A stretch of 64,000 nucleotides of DNA from Caproicibacter fermentans (GCF_009746625.1 NZ_VWXL01000084.1:105376-169375); one strand, 5' to 3'; positions 23,529-31,555 are shown, numbered from the stretch's first letter. Translations and numbers: made by a program. The notes: generated from the letters alone by a model not told the origin.

Positions 23529-25985
23529 TTAAATGAACAGGTTCGTGTCGGACTGTTCCGCCGCGCCCAGGAAGGTCGCGACTCCGGCGACCTCGACTCC
23601 GTCGATCAGTTCCTCTTTGCGGATTCCCATAATATCCATGGACATCTGGCACGCGACGATCCGCACGCCGGAGTCCATCGCGGACTGGAGCAGCTCCTCC
23701 AGCGAAGAAACGTGCTTGCGCTTCATCACGCCGCGGATCATTTTCGGACCGATGCCGAGCATGTTCATGCGGGAAAGGCTGAGCTTTTGCGTGCCGCGCG
23801 GCATCATGGCGCCGAACATTTTTTCAATCAGGTTCTTTTGGACGCCGACGCGGTTGTTTCTGCGCAGAACGTTCAGGCCCCAGAATGTGAAGAACATTGT
23901 TACCTTCCGACCCATGGAAGCGGCCCCGTTCGCGATGATCAGGGAAGCGATGGCGCGGTCGAGGTCTCCGCTGAACACGATGATGCTTTTGTCGTTTCCG
24001 CCCGCGGCGGGCGCGGAAGCCGGAGCGGCGGGCACCGGAGCGCCCTTCTGCACGCGGACCTCATAGACGGTGCCTTTCCGCTCGGAGCCGAGCAGGCGGT
24101 TTCCGGTCCGTTCGCACCAGACGCCGATGTCTGAGACAAAGCCGGGGTCCGTCGCGCGGATGCACAGGGTCTCGCCCTCCGATGCCGCTTTCACGGCCTG
24201 CGCCGTTTTCATGATCGGGCCGGGGCACTGCAGGCCGCAGGCGTCCACCTCAATCGTCTTTTCGGGGGCGGAGGGCGGCGCGGGTTTTACCGGCTCACAG
24301 TTTTTTTTTATGCCCGCGCAGTCGGTGGGCGAGGGGGCGGACGGCTTGTCGTGAACGTCGCGCCAGGTCTTCATTCCGCCGCTCAGGTTGTAAACGTCGA
24401 ACCCGTGCTGCGTAAGGATACGGGACGCGACATAGCCGCGCAGGCCCACCGCGCAGTAGGCGTAGACCGGTTTGTCTTTCGGCAGCTCGGAAAGGCGGCT
24501 CCTCAGTTCGTCGACCGGAATATTGACGGCGCCGTCCAGCATGCCGGTCGCGGTTTCCTCCGGGGTGCGAACGTCGAGGAGCGTAACCTTGGAGCGGTCA
24601 AGACCGTCCGTGTCCTCCGCGTAGAAAGGCTTGACGTCCCCGCGCAGCATGTTGGCGGCAGTAAAGCCCAGCATGTTCACCGGGTCTTTCGCGGAGGAAT
24701 AGGGCGGCGCGTAGCATAGCTCCAGCTTTTCCAGGTCGTAAACCGTGCCGCCGAGGCGGATCGCGGTCGCGATCACGTCGATGCGCTTGTCGGAACCGGC
24801 AGCGCCGACCGCCTGGGCGCCGTAAATTTTGCCGTCCGGCGCGAACAGCAGCTTCATGCTCAGCTGGGTCGAGTTCGGGTAATAGGTGGCGTGGTCGCTG
24901 GGATGCACATAGGTCTTGAGGTACGGCAGCTTCTTTTCTTTCAGCTGTTTTTCGTTCAGGCCGGTTGAAGCGGCGGTCAGGCCGAACACCTTCAGAATTG
25001 CGCTGCCGATGACGCCCTCGTCCTTTTGAATCCGTTTCCCCAGCACGTTTTCGCCCGCCGCGCGGCCCTGCCGGTTTGCCGGGCCGGCCAGCGCCAGCAG
25101 GGTCTCTTCGCCGGTGATGAACTGCTTCACGTCGATTGCGTCGCCGACCGCGTAGATGTCCGGGTCTCCGGTTTGGAACGTGTCGTCCACCCGGATACTG
25201 TCCCTGATGCCGAGCGGAAGGCCGGCGTCTTTTACCAGAGAGCTGTCCGGCGCGACGCCGATGCTCAGAATGACAAGGTCCGCCGGAAGCTCGTTCTCGT
25301 CGGATAGCCTGACGCAGAGCCGCTCCTTCTGTTCAAAGCCCTTTACGCCCGTTCCGAACATCAGCCGGATCCCGTTTTCCCGCAGATGCCGGTGCAGGAT
25401 CGCGGCCATTTCCGGGTCGAGGTTCGACACCGCCTGCGGCAGGAATTCGACGATGGTGACGTCGAGCCCGCGTTCCTTCAGGTTTTCTGCCATTTCCACG
25501 CCGATGAAGCCCGCGCCGACCACCACGGCGCTTTTGGAGCCGTGCTCTTTGATATACTCGTCAATGCGGAATGTGTCCGGAACGGTGCGCAGGGTAAAGA
25601 TTCCGGGCAGATCGATCCCGGGCAGCTTCGGCCGCTTCGGGTTTCCGCCGGGGGATAGAATCAGTTTGTCATAGCTTTCCTCATACCGGGAGCCGTCCGC
25701 GTGGTTTACGACCGTGACGGTCTTTTTGTCCCGGTTGATCGACACGACCTCGTTTTCCACCCGCACGTCGATGTTGAAACGGCTTCGGAGCGTTTCCGGC
25801 TTTGTAACCAGAAGCCTGTCTTTATCCTTGATCGTTCCGCCGATGTAATACGGCAGGCCGCAGTTTGCGTAGGAGATGTATTTTCCCTTTTCAAACAGAA
25901 CGATCTGCGCGTCCTCGCTGAGCCTGCGCAGTCTGCACGCCGCGCTGGCACCCCCCGCGACTCCGCCTACGATTAAAACCTTCAT
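23529..25985 (-). CDS. CoA-disulfide reductase fused to rhodanese, TusA and DsrE domains
   Basis: 818 residues, four modules in order. (1) Pyridine nucleotide-disulfide oxidoreductase, about 1-440: VGGVAGGASAACRLRR FAD loop, active-site Cys in NCGLPYYIGG, GAGFIGVEMAE, YAVGDAID. (2) Rhodanese, about 450-545: LLDVRTPEE, active loop CAVGLR, LSGGMKTWR. (3) TusA-like sulfur carrier, about 580-655: DACGLQCPGPIMK with the CPxP motif. (4) DsrE/DsrF-like domain, about 670-818: IIVFSGDLDRAIASLIIANGA. The set suggests reduction of CoA-disulfide, persulfide or polysulfide with sulfur handed from domain to domain. ATG 25985 has AAGGCGG 7 nt upstream; 26003 has none. Downstream of an operator-like palindrome. 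Confidence 0.9.
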   Translation of the reverse strand: MKVLIVGGVAGGASAACRLRRLSEDAQIVLFEKGKYISYANCGLPYYIGGTIKDKDRLLVTKPETLRSRFNIDVRVENEVVSINRDKKTVTVVNHADGSRYEESYDKLILSPGGNPKRPKLPGIDLPGIFTLRTVPDTFRIDEYIKEHGSKSAVVVGAGFIGVEMAENLKERGLDVTIVEFLPQAVSNLDPEMAAILHRHLRENGIRLMFGTGVKGFEQKERLCVRLSDENELPADLVILSIGVAPDSSLVKDAGLPLGIRDSIRVDDTFQTGDPDIYAVGDAIDVKQFITGEETLLALAGPANRQGRAAGENVLGKRIQKDEGVIGSAILKVFGLTAASTGLNEKQLKEKKLPYLKTYVHPSDHATYYPNSTQLSMKLLFAPDGKIYGAQAVGAAGSDKRIDVIATAIRLGGTVYDLEKLELCYAPPYSSAKDPVNMLGFTAANMLRGDVKPFYAEDTDGLDRSKVTLLDVRTPEETATGMLDGAVNIPVDELRSRLSELPKDKPVYAYCAVGLRGYVASRILTQHGFDVYNLSGGMKTWRDVHDKPSAPSPTDCAGIKKNCEPVKPAPPSAPEKTIEVDACGLQCPGPIMKTAQAVKAASEGETLCIRATDPGFVSDIGVWCERTGNRLLGSERKGTVYEVRVQKGAPVPAAPASAPAAGGNDKSIIVFSGDLDRAIASLIIANGAASMGRKVTMFFTFWGLNVLRRNNRVGVQKNLIEKMFGAMMPRGTQKLSLSRMNMLGIGPKMIRGVMKRKHVSSLEELLQSAMDSGVRIVACQMSMDIMGIRKEELIDGVEVAGVATFLGAAEQSDTNLFI

Positions 25986-26008
25986 AGTAAAACCGCCTTT
26001 CATAATAG

Positions 26009-26024
26009 TTTGTGAATTGTCAAA
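26009..26024. promoter_or_regulatory. Weak operator-like palindrome before the CoADR fusion
   Basis: TTTGTGAATTGTCAAA resembles the TGTGAC-n3-GTCACG elements between ccdA and trxB but is less symmetric. Its complement contains TTGACA. Confidence 0.35.
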
Positions 26025-26043
26025 TAAATCAGGACAAAAGAAA

Positions 26044-26646
26044 TTATGAGCCGGACAGGATCAGCTCGATTCCCTTTTTCAGCGCGTCGCCGTCCATGGC
26101 ACCCGGCGAGCCGGCGGCTACCGTCCCGTCCGCTCGAATGAAAAAGGTTGCCGGAATGCCCGTCAGCCCGTATGCGGATACCGCTTCCTGATTCAGATCA
26201 TAATAAGCCGGAAAGTCATAGCCGTTCTGCTTTAAAAACGCTTCGCCCTTTTCCTGCGTTTCCTGCCTTCCGTCGGTCCAGTTGACAAATAAGAACTGAA
26301 CGCGGTCCTTTTCTTCGCCGTAGACCTGATTGAACTCCGGCATTTCCTGCTTGCAGTAGTAGCACCAGCTTGCCCAGAAGTTGAGAACGACCGGCTTTCC
26401 CTTGAAATCCGACAGATGCACGGCATTTGAGTCCGCGTCGTAAACCGTGAAATCCGGCGCTTCGACCGCCGAGGACGCCGCCTGCGAGGCACCCGCGGCA
26501 CTCTGCGAAGAGGTCGGCGCCGATGAGACCGGTAAATCGCTTTCAGGCCGGTAGCGCGCGGAAAGGCCCGTGTAGGCAAAGTAAGCTCCGCCGAGGACCG
26601 CCGCGAACGCGGCGGTAAGAAGCGCTGTTTTCCATGCCCGGTTCAT
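26044..26646 (-). CDS. TlpA/ResA-like membrane-anchored thioredoxin
   Basis: 200 residues. One N-terminal signal-anchor helix (TALLTAAFAAVLGGAYFAYTG), a Ser/Ala linker, then a thioredoxin fold with VVLNFWASWCYYCKQEMPEF (active site CYYC, about residue 95) and the cis-Pro loop TGIPATFFI. Such proteins are extracytoplasmic thiol reductants that take electrons from CcdA. AAGGAGGGCG sets ATG 26646 and begins at the ccdA stop codon, so translation is coupled. A 450-codon open frame extends across ccdA on the same strand but is a shadow. It shows no membrane or thioredoxin homology before this ATG. Confidence 0.85.
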   Translation of the reverse strand: MNRAWKTALLTAAFAAVLGGAYFAYTGLSARYRPESDLPVSSAPTSSQSAAGASQAASSAVEAPDFTVYDADSNAVHLSDFKGKPVVLNFWASWCYYCKQEMPEFNQVYGEEKDRVQFLFVNWTDGRQETQEKGEAFLKQNGYDFPAYYDLNQEAVSAYGLTGIPATFFIRADGTVAAGSPGAMDGDALKKGIELILSGS

Positions 26647-26657
26647 TTTCGCCCTCC

Positions 26658-27314
26658 TTAGGACAGCGGAACCAGAAGTCCGGCCGCCGTTAGAACTCCC
26701 ACGATCACTAAAAGAATTCCGGATGCCGCCGTGACGGCCCGGTAATGCCGCTTGATGCGGTCGAACGAGCGTTTCAGCCGGTCGATCAGCAAAGCGGACG
26801 CAACGAACGGAATTCCCAGCCCCGCGGAATACGCGAGAAGCAGCAGAATCCCCTTCCAGCTTTCTCCGCCCGCCGCCGCGAGCATCAGGGCGGAGCCGAG
26901 AAACGCGCCGACGCACGGAGTCCAGCCGACGGAAAACGCGGCGCCGAACAGCGCGCAGCGGAAAAAGCCCAGCCGATTCGGGCGGTAGCCGGAAACGCGG
27001 CTCTTCTCCAGGAACCCGATGTGCAGCACCCCCGCGAAATGCAGCCCGAACAGAACCATGACGGCGCCCGCGAAAAGGCCGGCCAGCCGGGAGTGCTGGC
27101 GCACCGCCGCGCCGAGCGTTCCCGCGAACGCGCCGAGGACCAGAAAAACGACGGTGAATCCCGCCGTGAACCCGAGCGCGTTTTTCACCGCGCCGCGATT
27201 GCCGCCGGAAATTTCCTGCCCGGCAAAAAAAGAAGCGTAGGCGGGCAGCATCGGAAGAAGACAGGGGGAGACAAAGGTGACGACGCCCTCCAGAAAGGTG
27301 ATCAGGTATTCCGT
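26658..27314 (-). CDS. ccdA: Cytochrome c biogenesis/thiol transporter CcdA
   Basis: 218 residues if read from an ACG codon at 27314. Six or so hydrophobic helices; the conserved Cys of helix 1 is in TFVSPCLLPMLPAY and that of helix 4 in FSVGWTPCVGAFLG. CcdA passes electrons from cytoplasmic thioredoxin across the membrane, here plausibly to the TlpA-like protein next in the operon. The first in-frame ATG (27251) lies after the essential N-terminal Cys and would remove most of helix 1. ACG 27314 has GGGAGG 8 nt upstream and gives TEYLITFLEGVVTFVSPC, matching the family start. No ATG, GTG or TTG is available, so the start is ACG or an ATG changed by mutation or error. Confidence 0.85.
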   Translation of the reverse strand, partial: TEYLITFLEGVVTFVSPCLLPMLPAYASFFAGQEISGGNRGAVKNALGFTAGFTVVFLVLGAFAGTLGAAVRQHSRLAGLFAGAVMVLFGLHFAGVLHIGFLEKSRVSGYRPNRLGFFRCALFGAAFSVGWTPCVGAFLGSALMLAAAGGESWKGILLLLAYSAGLGIPFVASALLIDRLKRSFDRIKRHYRAVTAASGILLVIVGVLTAAGLLVPLS

Positions 27315-27380
27315 CTTCTTTCCCTCCCGTCTTTCTATTTTTTAAATACAAGTATATAATAAAGGTATTGTATCGCTTTT

Positions 27381-27433
27381 TCCGTGACAAAATCACATAA
27401 GTTAAAAAAATAACTTTGTGACGTTGTCACGGA
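27381..27433. promoter_or_regulatory. 53-bp palindromic double operator between ccdA and trxB
   Basis: The left arm 27381-27404 and right arm 27411-27433 are near-perfect inverted copies around six A residues. Each arm contains a smaller palindrome: CGTGACAAAATCACA (27383-27397) and TGTGACGTTGTCACG (27417-27431). It lies between the divergent thiol-redox genes, where a regulator of both would bind. Confidence 0.65.
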
Positions 27434-27489
27434 AGAAGCAGGCAAAGCAGGTTAGGATGAAAATCACGAAAAAGAACGGAGGATCTCTC

Positions 27490-28356
27490 ATGCCGGACGT
27501 TATTATACTGGGGAGCGGCCCAGCGGGAATTTCCGCCGCGCTGTACACCGCCCGCGCCGGACTTTCCACGCTGATTCTCGCCTCCGGGGCGGGAGCGCTG
27601 GAAAAAACGGATAAAATTGAAAATTATTACGGATTCGCCGAACCGGTCTCCGGTCGGCAGCTGCTCGAAAACGGAATCGCGCAGGCCGGACGCCTCGGCG
27701 TCCGCATTGTTCGGGAAGAGGCGGTCGGGCTCTCTTTCGACGGCGAATTTGCGGTCGCGACAAAAGAAAATGCTTATCGCGCGCCGTTTGCCGTCATGGC
27801 GACGGGCGCGTCGCGCAAAGCGCCGAAAATCCCGGGCCTTGCGGAGTTTGAGGGAAAGGGAGTCAGTTACTGTGCCGTTTGCGACGGTTTCTTCTATCGG
27901 AAAAAGCCGGTTGTAGTTCTAGGCGCGGGCGATTACGCCCTGCACGAAGCCGCCGAGCTGCTGCCGCTGGCCTCTTCCGTCACGATTCTGACCGACGGGC
28001 AGGAGCCGCAGGCCGTGTTCCCTGCGGGAATGACGGTAAATTCCCGGAAGGTGGCGGCGCTGACCGGCGACGGGACGCTCGGAGGAGTCCGGTTCGAGGA
28101 CGGCTCCGAGCTGGAAACGGCGGGTCTGTTCGTCGCGGTCGGCGTGGCGGGCAGCGCCGACCTTGCGCGGAAGATCGGCGCGGAGGTGAAGGGCGTTTCG
28201 GTTGTGGTCGACGAAAAGAAGCGTACGAATGTGCCGGGTCTGTACGCGGCGGGGGACTGCACCGGCGGGCTGCTTCAGATATCAAAAGCGGTGTGCGACG
28301 GCGCGCTGGCTGGGGCGGACGTCATCAAAGAATTCCGGGCGCGGAAAAAAAGCTGA
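27490..28356 (+). CDS. Thioredoxin reductase-like flavoprotein, atypical
   Basis: 288 residues with the TrxB layout: FAD loop ILGSGPAGISAALYTARAG, redox centre CAVCDG (about residues 130-135) and C-terminal GLYAAGDCTGG. The NADPH motifs are altered. The usual GGGDSA-EEA reads GAGDYALHEAAEL, and the HRRxxxR basic motif is absent (VTILTDGQEPQAVF). Ferredoxin-dependent flavin thioredoxin reductases of Clostridia also lack these motifs, so a ferredoxin or flavodoxin donor is possible. ATG 27490 follows ACGGAGGA. It is divergent from ccdA-tlpA across a palindromic control region and followed by trxA. Confidence 0.85.
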   Translation: MPDVIILGSGPAGISAALYTARAGLSTLILASGAGALEKTDKIENYYGFAEPVSGRQLLENGIAQAGRLGVRIVREEAVGLSFDGEFAVATKENAYRAPFAVMATGASRKAPKIPGLAEFEGKGVSYCAVCDGFFYRKKPVVVLGAGDYALHEAAELLPLASSVTILTDGQEPQAVFPAGMTVNSRKVAALTGDGTLGGVRFEDGSELETAGLFVAVGVAGSADLARKIGAEVKGVSVVVDEKKRTNVPGLYAAGDCTGGLLQISKAVCDGALAGADVIKEFRARKKS

Positions 28357-28367
28357 ATTTTTGCCTG

Positions 28368-28382
28368 CGTGACAATGTTACG
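28368..28382. promoter_or_regulatory. Operator-like palindrome before trxA
   Basis: CGTGACAATGTTACG closely resembles the elements between ccdA and trxB. It is 69 bp before the trxA start. Confidence 0.5.
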
Positions 28383-28450
28383 GAACATTTCTCCTCTTCT
28401 TCATAGAATACAGCAAAAGCAAATTTAAATAGGAAAAGGAGAGACTCCAA

Positions 28451-28762
28451 ATGTCGCCAGTAACCATTACCAGTAAGAATATCCACCAGCTTTTAAATTC
28501 CGATAAGCCGCTGCTCATCGATTTCTGGGCGCCCTGGTGCGGACCCTGCCGCATGGCCGCCCCCATCGTCGACGAGATTGCGCGGGAGGCCGCGGAAAAG
28601 GTCCGGGTCGGAAAGGTCGATATCGACAGCGAGCCGGAGCTTGCCGACAGGTTCGGTATCATGAGCATTCCGACTCTGGTCCTACTCAGGGATAGCAAAG
28701 AAGCCGCCCGCAAGGTCGGGGTGAAAAGCAAAAAGGACATCATGAAAATGATCGGCACCTGA
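28451..28762 (+). CDS. trxA: Thioredoxin
   Basis: 103 residues, standard thioredoxin length. LLIDFWAPWCGPCRMAAPIV holds the WCGPC active site (Cys about 31 and 34), VDIDSEPELADRFGIMSIPTLVL the cis-Pro loop. It reduces protein disulfides and is recycled by a TrxB-type enzyme, presumably its upstream neighbour. AAAAGGAGA is 9 nt before the ATG. The 94-bp gap after trxB contains another operator-like palindrome, so it may be separately controlled. Confidence 0.95.
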   Translation: MSPVTITSKNIHQLLNSDKPLLIDFWAPWCGPCRMAAPIVDEIAREAAEKVRVGKVDIDSEPELADRFGIMSIPTLVLLRDSKEAARKVGVKSKKDIMKMIGT

Positions 28763-28795
28763 AACCGGATGGGCCGACCTGTTGAATGGAATAAT

Positions 28796-28837
28796 CGGGG
28801 GCGAACGCTGATTTTTTTCGGCGGTCCCCGTTTTTTC
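28796..28837 (+). terminator. Terminator of trxA
   Basis: CGGGG..GCG / GGCGGTCCCCG hairpin followed by six T residues. Confidence 0.8.
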
Positions 28838-28841
28838 TTGC

Positions 28842-28886
28842 TTGACTTCGCCGGGTAAAGTGATATCATTCTAGCATATGTTAGAA
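28842..28886 (+). promoter_or_regulatory. Promoter and likely XRE operator
   Basis: TTGACT (28842-28847), 16-bp spacer, TATCAT (28864-28869), immediately followed by the palindrome TTCTAGCATATGTTAGAA (28869-28886, one mismatched pair). A site at the transcription start is a typical autoregulatory position for the downstream XRE protein. Confidence 0.6.
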
Positions 28887-28909
28887 ATAGTTCACACCGG
28901 AGGGATCCT

Positions 28910-29314
28910 ATGAATCAGAAAAAACTAAGTTTAAGGGTATCTGTTTTCTTTTTGTTTTCTCTGCCGGGAGCGGTGATGTTTGTCTCCGGCCTTTACAAAG
29001 CATGGAGCATTCCATCCAAAGCCTTTGTGCTTGCATCCGATGCGGTATTCCTGCTGCTTTGGGGGCTTCTGCTCTTTTGGTACCTGAAAAAAGGACAGCC
29101 GTACGACGAGATGGCGCGGTCCACCGCGGTTTCGGCGGCCTCGGCTTCCTGGGCGGTGCTTGCCGTTCTTCTTGCGGGAGTGGCGCTGTACTGCATCTTT
29201 ACGGGGGGAACGATCGCGCTGACCGCGGCGGTGATGGATTTTGTTCTTGCGGGAATCGACGTATTGTACGCGCTGTTTTTTGTGCTATATGACTGGCGGG
29301 GGAGCGCGGTATGA
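28910..29314 (+). CDS. Four-helix membrane protein paired with an XRE regulator
   Basis: 134 residues with four predicted membrane helices (VSVFFLFSLPGAVMFVSG; AVFLLLWGLLLFWYL; SWAVLAVLLAGVALYCI; DFVLAGIDVLYALFFVLY). GGAGGGATCCT sets the start. Its stop overlaps the XRE gene by ATGA. Small membrane proteins co-encoded with YgzD/YozG-type XRE regulators are common in Firmicutes; function is unknown and I cannot name the family. Confidence 0.7.
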   Translation: MNQKKLSLRVSVFFLFSLPGAVMFVSGLYKAWSIPSKAFVLASDAVFLLLWGLLLFWYLKKGQPYDEMARSTAVSAASASWAVLAVLLAGVALYCIFTGGTIALTAAVMDFVLAGIDVLYALFFVLYDWRGSAV

Positions 29315-29520
29315 GGCTGAAAACGGAGCTGCCCCGGTTTCGGCGGGAAACGGGCATGACGCAGAGCGGGCTTGCGGCGCTTGTCGGCGTGAGGCGCGAA
29401 ACCATTGTCAACCTGGAAAACGGGAGATACAATCCTTCCCTGCGGCTGGCGATGGACCTTGCGGATGTTTTCCATACAACGGTGGAAGAGTTGTTCCGTT
29501 TTGAGGCGGAAAAGGATTGA
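29311..29520 (+). CDS. XRE family transcriptional regulator (YgzD-like)
   Basis: 69 residues, little more than one helix-turn-helix: LPRFRRETGMTQSGLAALVGVRRETIVNLENGRYNPSLRLAMDLADVF, then TTVEELFRFE. This size and the ending match the small YgzD/YozG regulators. Coupled by ATGA to the membrane protein gene and probably acts on the palindrome at 28869-28886. Confidence 0.88.
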   Translation: MRLKTELPRFRRETGMTQSGLAALVGVRRETIVNLENGRYNPSLRLAMDLADVFHTTVEELFRFEAEKD

Positions 29521-29558
29521 ATCCGAGTTTTAAGGCTTATTGGGGGAAAGGAAACCGC

Positions 29559-30611
29559 ATGAATTTAGCAGATATTGTAAGGCCGCTGCTGCGGTGGTAC
29601 GAAGAGAACCGCCGCAGCTTACCCTGGCGGGAGGAACCAACCCCTTACCGTGTGTGGATTTCGGAGATTATGCTTCAGCAGACGCGGGTGGAGGCGGTTA
29701 AGCCCTATTTCGAGCGGTTCCTTCGGGAACTGCCGGAGGTTGAGGCGCTGGCCAGCGCCCCGGAGGACCGCCTGCTAAAACTCTGGGAGGGGCTGGGGTA
29801 TTACAGCCGGGTCAGGAATCTTCAAAAGGCTGCGAGAATTGTTGTGGAGCAGTACGGCGGAATCCTTCCCGGCGACCCGGGGGAATTGAGAAAACTGCCG
29901 GGCATTGGGGAGTACACCGCCGGGGCGATTTCCTCCATCGCGTTCGGAAGACCGGAGCCGGCCGTGGACGGCAATGTGCTGCGGGTGCTAGCGCGGCTGA
30001 CCGCCGACGAACGGGATATCCGCGACCCGGCGGCGAAGCGCCTCGCGGCGGAAAACCTGCGCGGAATCTACCCCGCCGGGCGCAGCGGGGATTTTACACA
30101 GGCGCTGATGGAGCTTGGGGCGACGGTCTGCCTTCCGAATGGCGCGCCGCTGTGCGAACGCTGTCCGCTCTCCTCCTTATGCGAGGGGCTGAAAACGGGG
30201 CGGGCGGAGGCTCTGCCTACGGCTTCGCCGAAGCCCGCGCGCCGCAGGGAGGAGAAAACGGTGTTCCTGATTCTTTGCGGCGGAAAGGCGGCGCTGCAAA
30301 AACGCCCGGAAACCGGTCTTCTTGCCGGGATGTGGGAATTCCCCTGCGCGCCGGGGACCCTTTCGGAGGAGGAGGCCCGGCTCATTCTGAGCGGGTGGGG
30401 CGTTTCGGCACAGGGGATGGAGCCGCTGCCGGGTGCGAAACATGTTTTCACCCATGTGGAGTGGCAAATGAGCGGCTACCTTGTAAAATCGGAATTCATG
30501 ACGAAAAATTTTTTCTGGGCGGATCGGGAAGATCTCGGTTCCCGCTGCGCCGTGCCGTCGGCTTATAAAAAGTTTTTAAAAATATTGCAGTCCCGGTGCG
30601 AACTGTGCTAG
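29559..30611 (+). CDS. mutY: A/G-specific adenine glycosylase
   Basis: 350 residues. HhH-GPD core with SEIMLQQTRVEAV, LPGIGEYTAGAI (hairpin-helix-hairpin) and AVDGNVLRVLARL containing the catalytic Asp; the [4Fe-4S] loop Cx6Cx2Cx5C is seen in VCLPNGAPLCERCPLSSLC (about 192-210). A C-terminal NUDIX-like domain recognises 8-oxoG. It removes A opposite 8-oxoG. The start at 29559 follows GGGGGAAAGG; the frame is open 14 codons upstream, through the stop region of the XRE gene, but without a ribosome site. Confidence 0.95.
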   Translation: MNLADIVRPLLRWYEENRRSLPWREEPTPYRVWISEIMLQQTRVEAVKPYFERFLRELPEVEALASAPEDRLLKLWEGLGYYSRVRNLQKAARIVVEQYGGILPGDPGELRKLPGIGEYTAGAISSIAFGRPEPAVDGNVLRVLARLTADERDIRDPAAKRLAAENLRGIYPAGRSGDFTQALMELGATVCLPNGAPLCERCPLSSLCEGLKTGRAEALPTASPKPARRREEKTVFLILCGGKAALQKRPETGLLAGMWEFPCAPGTLSEEEARLILSGWGVSAQGMEPLPGAKHVFTHVEWQMSGYLVKSEFMTKNFFWADREDLGSRCAVPSAYKKFLKILQSRCELC

Positions 30612-30659
30612 AATGTACCGGAATAATAGGTTCGCTGTTAAAAAAGGGAGAATCGCCGG

Positions 30660-31526
30660 ATGGTGTTGTCAAAGGCCCGGAAGCAGTCCGTAATGCTGAT
30701 GATCGGGAGCGCGCTGCTGTGGAGCATCGCGGGGGCGCTGATCAAGCTGCTTCCGTGGAATCCTTTTATCATTTCCGGCTTCCGCAGCCTGCTGGCGGCG
30801 GGAGTCATGTTTTTGTACATCAGGCACGTCGGAATCAAAATCCGCGTCAACCGCTACTCCATTCTCAGCTGTCTGACTCTTTGCGGGCTGATGTTTTCCT
30901 TTGTGGCGGCAAACAAGCTCACGACGGCGGCGAACGCGATTGTGCTGGAGTATTCGGCCCCCGCGTTCATCGTCGTGTTTTCTGCGCTGATTTTCAAACA
31001 GCGGTTTCACCCGGCAGATGTGCTCGCGGTCGCGGGAACGATGTTCGGCATCGCGCTGTTTTTTCTCGACCGGCTGACTGCAGGCGGCCTGCTCGGCAGC
31101 TGCATCGCGCTGTTTTCCGGCGTGCTGATGGCGCTGAATTTTATTGTTTCCGCCAGGGCGGACACCGACACCCGCATGAGCGGCATTCTGTTCGCACACC
31201 TTGCGACGGCGGTGATCGGCGCGCCCGTGATCTTTTTTGATCCGCCCGCCTTTTCGGCGCAGTCACTTACCGCCATCCTGATTCTGGGAATTTTCCAGCT
31301 GGGGGTTCCCTACGTTCTGTACGGGTTGGCGCTGAAAAACTGCCCGCCCCTCGCGTGTTCGCTCATCGGCACGCTGGAACCGCTCCTGAACCCTATTTGG
31401 GTCTATCTGTTTTACGGGGAGGCCCCGGGCAGATACGCGCTGTTCGGCGGCGCGCTGGTTCTTATCTCGATTACCGGCTGGTGCGTGTGGCGCGATCGGT
31501 ACGTCGCGGCGCACTCCGGAATATAA
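30660..31526 (+). CDS. EamA/DMT family transporter
   Basis: 288 residues with ten hydrophobic segments in two EamA halves (SALLWSIAGALIKLLPWNPF at the start, IVLEYSAPAFIVVFSALIF ending half 1; LEPLLNPIWVYLFYGEAPG near the end). The drug/metabolite transporter superfamily exports amino acids or metabolites. No substrate is inferable. GGGAG precedes the ATG by about 9 nt. Confidence 0.88.
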   Translation: MVLSKARKQSVMLMIGSALLWSIAGALIKLLPWNPFIISGFRSLLAAGVMFLYIRHVGIKIRVNRYSILSCLTLCGLMFSFVAANKLTTAANAIVLEYSAPAFIVVFSALIFKQRFHPADVLAVAGTMFGIALFFLDRLTAGGLLGSCIALFSGVLMALNFIVSARADTDTRMSGILFAHLATAVIGAPVIFFDPPAFSAQSLTAILILGIFQLGVPYVLYGLALKNCPPLACSLIGTLEPLLNPIWVYLFYGEAPGRYALFGGALVLISITGWCVWRDRYVAAHSGI

Positions 31527-31555
31527 ATATGTGATTCAATAGGAGGTCTGCGGAC

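Noticed and set aside
26044..27396. 450-codon open frame covering both the TlpA-like gene and ccdA
   Set aside because: Only its last 200 codons are protein-like. The upstream part is an Arg/Gly-rich shadow of ccdA, and a strong ribosome site marks ATG 26646.
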